From F23-D06 sp963603365 (GTDB lineage Bacteria; Bacteroidota; Bacteroidia; Bacteroidales; WCHB1-69), in NCBI GenBank assembly GCA_963603365.1, contig CAVCMI010000007.1:1-16186 (forward strand): a DNA stretch of 16,186 nucleotides, read 5' to 3'. How positions within the stretch are numbered: the first letter of the stretch is position 1; each line of letters opens with the position of its first letter. The notes below the pieces were generated by a model. It saw nothing but the letters and a program-made list of their open reading frames with translations, searched no databases and was not told the origin of the DNA. The position numbers and the translations under genes were made by a program. Of this stretch, positions 1 to 7,700 are shown piece by piece.

Positions 1-18
1 ATTTTATTTGGTTTTTTA

Positions 19-26
19 TATATTTG
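19..26 (+). promoter_or_regulatory. Possible Bacteroidota -7 promoter element
   Basis: The octamer TATATTTG matches the Bacteroidota sigma consensus TAnnTTTG. It lies about 155 bp upstream of the ATG at 182. No TTG/TTTG sits at the expected 19-21 bp spacing upstream; the nearest TTTG (7-10) is only 8 bp away. The surrounding sequence is AT-rich, so a chance match is likely. The rest of 1-181 holds no convincing gene. Confidence 0.25.
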
Positions 27-181
27 TCCATAACCTGAAGACGGCAGAACTGACGAAGAAGAATCTATAGAAATGACAAAAAACGCAACATAATTGACGC
101 TTTTCTTGCCGAAAACAATAATCTGACCCTTTAACAACAAACCATTATAGGGAAAGGCAATCTCAACAAAACTATAAAAAC

Positions 182-412
182 ATGAAAAAACTCATCTTAA
201 ACCCCAGTAAAGACACGGTCACCATTTGTATTCCATCGGAATGGGTCGGCAAACCGTTAGTCTGCATTCTCAAAGGATTAGAGGAAGATAACGCACCGGG
301 AGTCGTATCGTATGTCAGCGAAGATTCGATTTTTTACCGGGCCAAGCACTATCGGGAACAGCATAAGCGAGAAAGGCGCCGAACGAAGAGGCTGCGCAAA
401 CGCGACATTTAA
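182..412 (+). CDS. Small basic hypothetical protein (76 aa)
   Basis: The function is not recognised. The N-terminal half (about residues 1-35) is a predicted beta-hairpin-like segment with the core IPSEWVGKPLVCIL. This pattern resembles short 'P.EWVGK' proteins of the AbrB-like/DUF2080 type, some of which are DNA-binding antitoxin-like or transposon-associated; that resemblance is from memory and is weak. The C-terminal part (about residues 53-76) is extremely Arg/Lys-rich, which would suit nucleic-acid binding. The ATG at 182 follows an A-rich leader without a Shine-Dalgarno sequence, as is usual in Bacteroidota. The gene ends tail-to-tail with folE, and the two stop codons overlap by 4 bp (409-412). 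No partner toxin gene lies next to it. The frame is clean and the start is plausible, so it is probably real, but it is short. Confidence 0.6.
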   Translation: MKKLILNPSKDTVTICIPSEWVGKPLVCILKGLEEDNAPGVVSYVSEDSIFYRAKHYREQHKRERRRTKRLRKRDI

Positions 413-1020
413 TGGAGGTCGGAGCAGATGAGATGCATAAACTCTTGTCGAGTATTTTCATTTTTCAGGAATGCCCCGGTAAATTCGGAGGTTGTTGTCA
501 CGGAGCCCTGTTTTTGGATGCCGCGCATTGACATACAGAGGTGTTGAGCTTCGATGACCACGGCCACGCCCAGAGGGTTGAGCACTTCTTGCAGACAGTC
601 TTTGATTTGGGTGGTGAGTCGCTCTTGCAATTGGAGCCGGCGGGCAAAACATTCCACCACGCGCGGTATTTTGCTCAGTCCGACAACGGTGCCGTTAGGA
701 ATATAGCCGACGTGGGCCTTGCCGAAAAAAGGCAGCAGATGATGCTCGCACAAGGAGTAGAGTTCAATGTCTTTCACAACCACGATTTGTCTGTAGTTTT
801 CGTGGAAAAGGGCGCTTTGCAGTATTTCCTTAGGGTCAATCCGGTATCCGTGCGTCAGAAAATCGAGGGATTTGGCAGCCCTTAGCGGGGTCTTCACCAA
901 GCCTTCGCGTTCCGGGTTTTCACCTAAGCTAAGCAGAATGTTGCGGTAACTTTCGGCCATCTTATTCAAGGACTCCTCAGAAAGTTTGGGAATCGCATTG
1001 ATAGAATCTGTGATGTTCAT
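409..1020 (-). CDS. folE: GTP cyclohydrolase I (FolE)
   Basis: This 203-residue protein is a full-length type I GTP cyclohydrolase. It converts GTP to 7,8-dihydroneopterin triphosphate, the entry step of tetrahydrofolate (and related pterin) synthesis in the cytosol. The zinc site is visible: Cys91 and His94 in the CEHH motif (91-94) and Cys162 in the HLCMSMRG segment. His160 matches the catalytic histidine (E. coli His179). The family blocks IPNGTVVGLSKIPRVVE (107-123) and QERLTTQI (132-139) and the Thr-rich GSVTTTSEFTG segment (172-182) are intact. The ATG at 1018-1020 lies 3 bp after the stop of the metallo-hydrolase gene, which implies co-transcription. The stop overlaps that of the convergent small gene. 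The product is confidently identified; whether it serves folate, queuosine or another pterin cannot be told here. Confidence 0.97.
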   Translation of the reverse strand: MNITDSINAIPKLSEESLNKMAESYRNILLSLGENPEREGLVKTPLRAAKSLDFLTHGYRIDPKEILQSALFHENYRQIVVVKDIELYSLCEHHLLPFFGKAHVGYIPNGTVVGLSKIPRVVECFARRLQLQERLTTQIKDCLQEVLNPLGVAVVIEAQHLCMSMRGIQKQGSVTTTSEFTGAFLKNENTRQEFMHLICSDLH

Positions 1021-1023
1021 CTC

Positions 1024-1659
1024 TTAAAGTAAAAACGGATTAGTTGATTTTTCTTTTCCAACAGTAGTTGTGCCGCCGTGTCCGGGGTATATGACCGTAT
1101 TGTCGGGCAGGGCAAATATCTTTTTACGAATCATTTGCAGCAGCAGTTCCGCATTCCCTGTGGGCAAGTCGCTTCTGCCCACGCTGCCCTCGAAGAGCAG
1201 GTCGCCGCACATTACGAATCCTTCTGCCTTGTTATAGAGCGAAATACTGCCGGAACAATGTCCGGGCGTATAGAGAACTTGCAGGTTTTGGTTCCCAAAC
1301 TCGACACAATCGCCTTCCTCCAAAAATCTGGACGGTTCGGGCATGTCTTGTACAGACAAGCCGAAAGCCATTGCGTAGGCGTACGCTTTCTGATAGATTG
1401 GAAGTCCCTCCTTATGACACCATATCGGAGCATTGAAGTGATTATTACAGAATGGATTGCCTGCGATATGGTCGATATGGGGATGTGTATTCACTATACA
1501 TTTCACCTGTAGATCATGTGAAGAGAGATACGTTTGCAGTTGCTCGTTCTCGGCTTCAGTAATGTTGCCCGGATCCACGATAATGGCCTCCCGGCTGTCA
1601 TCGTGGAGCACCATCGTGTTAACCATAATAGGGTTGAAATGAAATGTTCGCAGGGTCAT
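1024..1659 (-). CDS. MBL-fold metallo-hydrolase, glyoxalase II-like
   Basis: This is a metallo-beta-lactamase-fold hydrolase of the compact hydroxyacylglutathione-hydrolase-like group (YcbL/GloB2 type). With the start at 1659 it has 211 residues. The metal ligands are all present: His59, His61, Asp63 and His64 in THPHIDH, His134 in TPGH, Asp153 in CGDLLF, and His194 in YPGHG. The GRSDLPTG segment (161-168) is also typical. The likely reaction is hydrolysis of a thioester or a similar small ester; the physiological substrate is unknown. An in-frame ATG at 1722 would add 21 residues and leave only 5 bp after the upstream gene. The 1659 ATG is preferred because homologues begin just before the strand that reads LRTFHFNP, but the longer start is not excluded. 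The gene sits between a MORN protein and folE with a 3-bp gap to folE. Confidence 0.9.
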   Translation of the reverse strand: MTLRTFHFNPIMVNTMVLHDDSREAIIVDPGNITEAENEQLQTYLSSHDLQVKCIVNTHPHIDHIAGNPFCNNHFNAPIWCHKEGLPIYQKAYAYAMAFGLSVQDMPEPSRFLEEGDCVEFGNQNLQVLYTPGHCSGSISLYNKAEGFVMCGDLLFEGSVGRSDLPTGNAELLLQMIRKKIFALPDNTVIYPGHGGTTTVGKEKSTNPFLL

Positions 1660-1727
1660 ATTGTCTGTTTTAGCGGTCAGCGTTTGCATAAATTCAGCAA
1701 GATTGATACGTTTCTTTCTCATCTTTG

Positions 1728-3047
1728 CTAAAATGGCTTTTCAGAAGAACTTTTAGTCGTATATAATTCTTTCACTTTGCGGCCATTGGAAAAAACAACC
1801 TGATAATAAAGCTTGCCGTCGGGCTTGTAGCATGACCACTTGCCGTCTCGCACGCGTCCTTTGAAGCTTCCTTCAAAGTGCTTGGCGCCGTTGTCATAAT
1901 ATTCTACAAAAGAGCCGTTCTGCACATCATCGACAAAGTTCTGTTCGCGGATTTTCCTTTCAAGTACATTATAAAAAGCCCATTTCCCTTGTTTCATATC
2001 GTTTTTATACTTTCCCTCATTGAGGATTTTCCCGTTTTGGGCATACTCGTGCCAGTGTCCTGTTCTTTGGTTGGCCTTATAGAGACCTTTGCGTGCCATT
2101 TTGCCCGTCTCTTCCCAATAGTAAACATATTCACCGTCAAGTTTGCCTGATTTATAGTGCATAGCATATTTTTGGGCTCCGTTTTCGTACCATCCTTCCC
2201 ACAGTCCGTCCATCTCGGCATTTTTGAACGTACCTCTGTCTTGTACTTTCCCGTCAGGATAATAGGAAATCCAGAATCCGTTTTCCTTGTCATTGGCAAA
2301 GGGTCCCTCGCGCTGCAGCTTGCCGTCCTCAAACCAGGCGCGCCATATGCCTTCACGCTGTCCGGCGGCAAAGCTGCCTTTTTTCCAAAGCGTGCCATCC
2401 TCGTAAAAATAGGACCATTCGCCTTCTTGCAGTCCATTTTCAAAACTGCCGGTGCTGCCAAGAATGCCGTTCTCATGATAGAACTTCCATACACCTTGCT
2501 GCAGGTCGTTGACCGAAGAGCCTTCCATCTGTTTTTCCCCGTTGCGGTTCCACCAGCAGGCATAGCCATCGAGAGCGCCGTTCTTGTAAGTGCCCTCAAA
2601 GTACTTGGCACCGTCGTCATAATACTCCACGGCGCGACCGTTCACGCTGTCATTATCATAGACAACCTCCTTAAAGATTTTGCCGTTAGGATGATAGAAT
2701 AGCCAGTTCCCCGTACGTTTCCCGTCAGCAAATTGGCCTTCTGACTCCACTTTCCCGGAACGGAACCAGCTCTTGAAGGGTCCGTTCTGCGCATTGTACT
2801 CTTGTGCCAGCGAACGGTCGTCATACCAGACTTTCCACACTCCCGTCTTCTTGCCGTCCTCAAAATCACCCTCTGTCCACTTGTTGCCGTTGTTGTGGTA
2901 ATATATCCAATGTCCTTGTTCGGTACCTTTTGACTTAATGCCGGCAGACATCAGGCGGTTGTTGCCCCAATAGGTCTTGACAGTATCCTGCGCGTAGCCG
3001 CACGTCGACAGAACCAGACAAAAAAGCACGTTCGTAATCCTGCGCAT
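1728..3047 (-). CDS. Exported MORN_2/YwqK-type repeat protein
   Basis: This 439-residue protein has a signal peptide (MRRITNVLFCLVLSTCGYA, then Gln) and then about 16 tandem repeats of 21-25 residues. The repeats follow the pattern G-x-W-x-x-Y/W-x-x-D/N-G-K-x-x-x-E-G-x-F/Y-x-x-G, which is the MORN_2 (PF07661, COG2849) unit. Proteins of this family are often annotated 'toxin-antitoxin YwqK family antitoxin', but here the export signal and length point to a periplasmic or surface beta-repeat scaffold rather than an antitoxin. No ligand or enzyme activity can be assigned. An upstream TTG at 3071 keeps the frame open, but the ATG at 3045-3047 gives the clean signal peptide and lies just downstream of a -7 promoter element. 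The Cys near the signal end is preceded by Thr, a poor lipobox. It is the first gene of the probable operon with the MBL hydrolase and folE. Confidence 0.88.
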   Translation of the reverse strand: MRRITNVLFCLVLSTCGYAQDTVKTYWGNNRLMSAGIKSKGTEQGHWIYYHNNGNKWTEGDFEDGKKTGVWKVWYDDRSLAQEYNAQNGPFKSWFRSGKVESEGQFADGKRTGNWLFYHPNGKIFKEVVYDNDSVNGRAVEYYDDGAKYFEGTYKNGALDGYACWWNRNGEKQMEGSSVNDLQQGVWKFYHENGILGSTGSFENGLQEGEWSYFYEDGTLWKKGSFAAGQREGIWRAWFEDGKLQREGPFANDKENGFWISYYPDGKVQDRGTFKNAEMDGLWEGWYENGAQKYAMHYKSGKLDGEYVYYWEETGKMARKGLYKANQRTGHWHEYAQNGKILNEGKYKNDMKQGKWAFYNVLERKIREQNFVDDVQNGSFVEYYDNGAKHFEGSFKGRVRDGKWSCYKPDGKLYYQVVFSNGRKVKELYTTKSSSEKPF

Positions 3048-3068
3048 ACAATCGAAAAATTTGAGGTG

Positions 3069-3076
3069 CAAAAGTA
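3069..3076 (-). promoter_or_regulatory. Putative -7 element for the MORN gene operon
   Basis: On the minus strand this reads TACTTTTG, matching TAnnTTTG. It ends 21 bp before the ATG of the MORN-repeat gene. No clear -33 TTTG is visible at the right spacing. It lies back to back with the plus-strand element at 3088-3095 in a 74-bp divergent gap. Confidence 0.45.
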
Positions 3077-3087
3077 CAAAAAAATGC

Positions 3088-3095
3088 TATCTTTG
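3088..3095 (+). promoter_or_regulatory. Putative -7 element for the PepSY-like gene operon
   Basis: TATCTTTG matches the TAnnTTTG consensus and is followed 26 bp later by the ATG at 3122. A TTTG at 3060-3063 could serve as the -33 box, but the 24-bp spacer is longer than the usual 19-21. This would drive the four-gene unit up to 11882. Confidence 0.5.
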
Positions 3096-3121
3096 TCCCT
3101 CATTTTAACAAAAGGATTCTT

Positions 3122-4774
3122 ATGAAAAAGATTGCCGCAATAGCCTTGCTTCTTTTTACTTTTCAAACAGTTGCAGTACATACAGCTTTTGCCCAGAAAC
3201 TGAAGCCCGCAGAGGTGCCCGAAAGCGTAGCGCAAGCCATGGACTTACAGTACCCTTACGTCAAGGTTTCCGCATGGCAGTTAGAAAACAGCATTTACAT
3301 TGCCACATTCAAGGACGACGGGGCCACGGGCAAAGCGCACATCTCTGCTGACGGCAAATGGCTGCGCACCACCTACGATGTGAAGCGTGACGAGTTGCCT
3401 TCCGTCATCACCGAATACGTCAAGGCCAACTATCCCGAATTTGTCATCGACGTGTCGTGCCTTGAAGAGAAAGGCGACGAGGCGTTATGTTACTATCTGG
3501 AGGTCAAGGAAGACGGCATCGGCTTCAAGCCGTCGAAACTCTATTTCAGCAATGCCGGCAAATTGCTGTCAAGGAAAGACCCTGAGGGTTTCAACGACCC
3601 TTTGGCTCCCAAGCCAGAAAAGAAACCCGTGCAGAAACCTATAACAAAGAAAGACGAGGCCAAGCCGGCTGCCGCCAAGAGCACTACGGCAAAGAGCGGC
3701 ACAAAACCGGCAAACTCAACCTCAAGCGGCAAGGATGTCAAACCGTCAGCCGCCAAGCCTGCTGTAAAACCAACCCCAAAACCAACCCCAAAACCTGCGG
3801 CAAAACCGGCCGGGCAGAAGCCTTCTGCTTCAGACAAGAACGACAAAACAGACAGCAAGAAGAAGAAAGAGAAAGAAGAGCCCATCATCAAAGACGAATT
3901 CGGGAACGTCGCCTTGAAAGAGAGCACTGTCCCGGATGCCGTCAAAAAAGGGTTGTCCAAGAAAGTGATGCATCCCGAAGAACTGCACTGGTTCAACATC
4001 GACAATGCATACGTGGCAAAGTGCATCAATTCAGGGAAGAAGACCTCCGTATATCTCACCAAAGAGGGTGTCTGGACCAAAACCTTGACCTCACTGCCTG
4101 AAGAGTCGGTCACCGGGCCTATGCTCAAGCATCTCAACGACTATTACAAAGGCTTCAAATTCAAGTCAGCCCTCAAAGAGCAGCGTGCCGACAAGAACGA
4201 CAAGACTATGGTTGAGTTCTATGAGAAGGCCAACTACAAGAACAAATTGGTGACCACTGTCATCTTTGACAAGACCGGCAAACTCATCCGCACCATCGAT
4301 GCCGAGCCTCTGCCCGAAGTTGTCAAAGAGGAGTCGGCTGAAGATGCTGACCTGGAGCGTTACTACAAGAAAATGAACATGTCGCTTGACGACAACGGGG
4401 CTGACCGCACTCCTGAGAACATCCGCGCCGTGTTCAAACTGAAGTACCCTCGCATCACGAACGTGGAATGGAAAGAGAACGGCGAAATGAACTACGAAGC
4501 GCACTATTACAGTGCACGCGGAAAAGAGATCTGCGTCATCAACAGTCTGGGCACCATCGTGGAAACAATGGTGCAAGGGAAACCTGACAATCTCTCCTCC
4601 GCCATTCAGGACTACATCAAAAAAGAATACAAAAACACGAAAGTCACTGACTATTACACTGTCAAAAGAGTGGCCGACAAGCTTACGCTCTACAAGGTTA
4701 TTGTCCAGGACAAAAAGACAAAAGAAGAGTCAGAGTTGTGGTTCAACATGTCCGGAAAACCTTTCAACATGTAA
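3122..4774 (+). CDS. Exported PepSY-like protein with Lys/Pro/Ala linker
   Basis: This 550-residue protein has a signal peptide of about 25 residues (ending AFAQ). It appears to contain three related alpha/beta modules at about 27-158, 262-395 and 425-550. They share the pattern 'P..V...(F)...YP.....W....(Y)...F', with strands ending in G-K-(W/L)-(I/L) hairpins, as in the Bacteroidota PepSY-like family (PF11396, BLIP-like). The first two modules are joined by a low-complexity Lys/Pro/Ala/Ser/Thr linker (about 163-255) containing KPTPKPTPKP. The protein should be periplasmic or surface-exposed. Its function is unknown; PepSY-like domains are thought to bind or inhibit other proteins. It is the first gene of a unit, and the next ATG follows 6 bp after its stop. 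The domain assignment is by pattern only. Confidence 0.8.
   Translation: MKKIAAIALLLFTFQTVAVHTAFAQKLKPAEVPESVAQAMDLQYPYVKVSAWQLENSIYIATFKDDGATGKAHISADGKWLRTTYDVKRDELPSVITEYVKANYPEFVIDVSCLEEKGDEALCYYLEVKEDGIGFKPSKLYFSNAGKLLSRKDPEGFNDPLAPKPEKKPVQKPITKKDEAKPAAAKSTTAKSGTKPANSTSSGKDVKPSAAKPAVKPTPKPTPKPAAKPAGQKPSASDKNDKTDSKKKKEKEEPIIKDEFGNVALKESTVPDAVKKGLSKKVMHPEELHWFNIDNAYVAKCINSGKKTSVYLTKEGVWTKTLTSLPEESVTGPMLKHLNDYYKGFKFKSALKEQRADKNDKTMVEFYEKANYKNKLVTTVIFDKTGKLIRTIDAEPLPEVVKEESAEDADLERYYKKMNMSLDDNGADRTPENIRAVFKLKYPRITNVEWKENGEMNYEAHYYSARGKEICVINSLGTIVETMVQGKPDNLSSAIQDYIKKEYKNTKVTDYYTVKRVADKLTLYKVIVQDKKTKEESELWFNMSGKPFNM
3766..3795 (+). repeat. 12-bp tandem repeat in the linker region
   Basis: Two and a half copies of the unit AAAACCAACCCC (3766-3777, 3778-3789, partial 3790-3795) encode the KPTPKPTPK stretch in the PepSY-like protein's linker. 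A change in copy number would alter linker length by 4 residues per unit without a frameshift. Confidence 0.85.
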
Positions 4775-4780
4775 TCGCTC

Positions 4781-7700
4781 ATGAAAAGACTTTTTCTGCT
4801 GACCTCATTACTGCTTGTACTGTTCTCACTTCAGGCGCAGCGTTTCAATGCCTTTTCAGACGACCCGGCCAATACGGTCGAAGAGATGAAGCAATACCTG
4901 TCCACTGTCTCGAAAGACCGTCAGAACGAGGCTAAAGACATGCTTGGCGAGTTTTCTCAATTTTGGGCCACGGGCATTGACCCCGAAAACCAGCAGACCT
5001 TCTTGCGCGAGGCAAATTTCCTGCTGCGCCGTAAATTCCGTCCCATACCGCAATTCAGGTCCTACTTGCATGCCTATATGTCGTTTGCTGCCAGCGACTA
5101 TGCAGCAGAGAGTGAGACGTGGGGCAAGATCGTAGAGTACCATGCCACCCACCAGACTACCCGTTTTCAGGAAAACATGCTGTTGTACGAGCGTTTTTTT
5201 AAAAACAATACCCTTTACGAGGAAGACAACGTCCGGTGGGAAGCGTTAGGACAGGCTACAGTTATGGGGTTCGACAAAGAGCCCTTTTTTGATTTTCAGG
5301 AGATTGACCTCCTGGGGCACTCTGTCAAAGACAGTCTGACCGTAAAAGGTGTAAGCGGTCGCTACTATCCGGAGAAAATCCGGTTCGATGCGCGGCACGG
5401 CATTGTGTTTTGGGAGCGTGCCGGGCTTAATGACGAAGTGAGAGCCGAATTCGGCGCTTTCAGCATCGATATGCGTTTCCCGAAAGTGCAGGCCGGAAAT
5501 GCCACATTCCACTATCCTGCGCTGTTCGACCGCCCCATCAAAGGCATCGTCACCGACAAGGCCGTGCTGCCCACCTCTGAAGAAAAGGCAACCTACCCTC
5601 GTTTTGTCAGTTATGACAAAACACTGGTTATCAACAATCTGTATCCAGACGTAAACTATAGGGGTGGTTTTGAGATGCGGGGTTCTTCTATTTACGGGAA
5701 TTCTTCTGGCGACACCTTGGCGGATGTCACCATCCTGCGTGACGGAAAAGTCATCATACGGGCGGCATCGCGGAGTTTTCTGATTCGCCCTACCAACCTC
5801 TTGTCGGAAGACTCGAAAGTGAGCATATACATAGAGGAGGACTCCATTTTCCACCCTGCCGCCAACTTCAAATTCAACAACGAAACCAAGGAACTGCTCA
5901 TTTCGCGCCCGAAGCTTGGCGTCGGGCGGTCGCCGTTCTTCGACTCGTACCACAAACTCGACATCACCGTAGAGTCTATACAATGGAACACCTCGGAAGA
6001 ACGCATCGAGTTCAAGCCCATCGTGGGAAACACCAGCGAACAATCGGCCATCTTTGAATCGCAGAATTTCTATGACGAGTCGGTGATGCATGAGATCGCC
6101 GGCTTCAACAACGTAAACCCTCTCTACACCTTGTGGCAGCTGTTCTACTCCGGTGGGTTTGAAGACCTCACCATCGAAGAGGTCATCAACTGGTTTCACA
6201 AACCTCCGCTCGACATCAAGGCCATGATGATTGACTTTGCTGCAAGAGGATTCATCGAATATGACGTGGTAAACAACCGCATACACTACCGCAGCAAGAT
6301 AGCGCAATACCTCAACAACCAGGTCAAAAAGAAAGACTACGACTACATACGGCTGGAATCCAAAACACACTACGCCTCTATGGATTTGCTTACCAACGAC
6401 CTGAAAGTTACAGGCTGCGACTTCTTTGTATTGAGCGACCCGCAGATTGTGAACGTTTATCCTATGAACGAGCGCGTCACCGTCAAGAAAAACCGCGACA
6501 TGACATTTTCAGGGCGGGTCATTGGAGGACTGTTCGACTTTGTGGCGCACAACTGCGAATTCAACTATGACCGTTTCCTGGTAGACATGGATGTCATTGA
6601 TTCGCTCATTATGTACGTTGAAGACAAAAGCGGACAGATGGACATGTACGGCGACTATCCGCTGAAGCAGGTACGCGGACGCATCGAGGAGCTCTCCGGG
6701 GTGCTGTATGTGGATGTCCCCGGCAACAAGTCGGGGATGACCGACTATCCCGACTATCCCATCTTCGAAGCCAGAAAAGGCGGAAAAGTATTCTACGACC
6801 AGCCATACGTCTTAGGCGGTGTATATGACCGCAACCGGTTCTACTATGCCGTCAACAAGTTCAGGATTGTCAATCTGGACAACTTCGTCATTGACTCCAT
6901 GAAATTCACCGGCTCTCTCGTATCGGGCAACATCTTCCCTGACATTGCCGAGCCGTTAAAGGTAATGCCCGACTTCTCTTTCGGTTTCACCCACCAGACT
7001 GCCGGGCTGCCCATGTACGGCGGAAAAGGTTCCTATCAAGGTGTCATCGACCTGAGCAACCGGGGTCTTCGCGGCAACGGAGATGTCGACTACATAACCT
7101 CCCACACCGTCTCAGACAGTCTGGTGTTCTATCTGGACTCCACCAACGGCGCAGCCAACAGCCATCTTGTAGCGGAACAACTCGGCGGTGTGGAGTTTCC
7201 CGTAGCCTCGATGGACGAAGGCTATCTGCACTGGGAACCCTATCAAGACCAAATGTTCGTCCACACCATCCACAACCCTATGTCCATCTTCAAAGAAACG
7301 GAGTTGACGGGCAACTCTGTCATAACCCCTTATGGCATGTTCGGCACAGGCATTGTTAAATTTGACCGTGCCGACATCACCTCAAGGAAATTCCAGTTCA
7401 AGCATCACGAACTTCTTGCCGACACCGCGGACCTCCGCATCTACGACATACGGAAAGGCGAAGACATCGCGTTCTCTACCGACAATTACAAGTCGCACAT
7501 CGACTTCAAGACCCGCAAAGGCAACTTCAAAGCCAACGGCGAAGCATCTGTTGTCTATTTCGTGAAAAACGAGATCAAGGCCAAATCATCAGAATTTGAC
7601 TGGGATCCCATTGACTCCACCCTGCTCCGATTCAAGTGGGAAGACCCGCACAAGAACACCGACATTGACAACACTCCCTCGCGCGAGTTGGTGGACATGC

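Noticed and set aside
2..70. Tail of a gene entering from the left edge (23 codons open, stop at 68-70)
   Set aside because: Too short and AT-rich to support; no recognisable residues.
2990..3000. Lipoprotein signal (LSTC) in the MORN protein
   Set aside because: Thr directly before the Cys is a poor lipobox position, and a normal signal peptidase I site (GYA then Gln) follows.
1728..3047. MORN/YwqK protein as an antitoxin of a toxin-antitoxin system
   Set aside because: It has an export signal, many repeats and no adjacent toxin; the family name alone is not evidence.
3048..3071. TTG-initiated N-terminal extension of the MORN protein
   Set aside because: The internal ATG at 3047 gives a standard signal peptide, and the extension overlaps the likely -7 promoter element.
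5246..6370. A 374-codon open frame on the minus strand inside the 1493-residue gene
   Set aside because: The plus-strand gene is continuous with a signal peptide and operon spacing; the minus-frame translation is Val/Arg-rich with no recognisable domain, typical of an antisense shadow.
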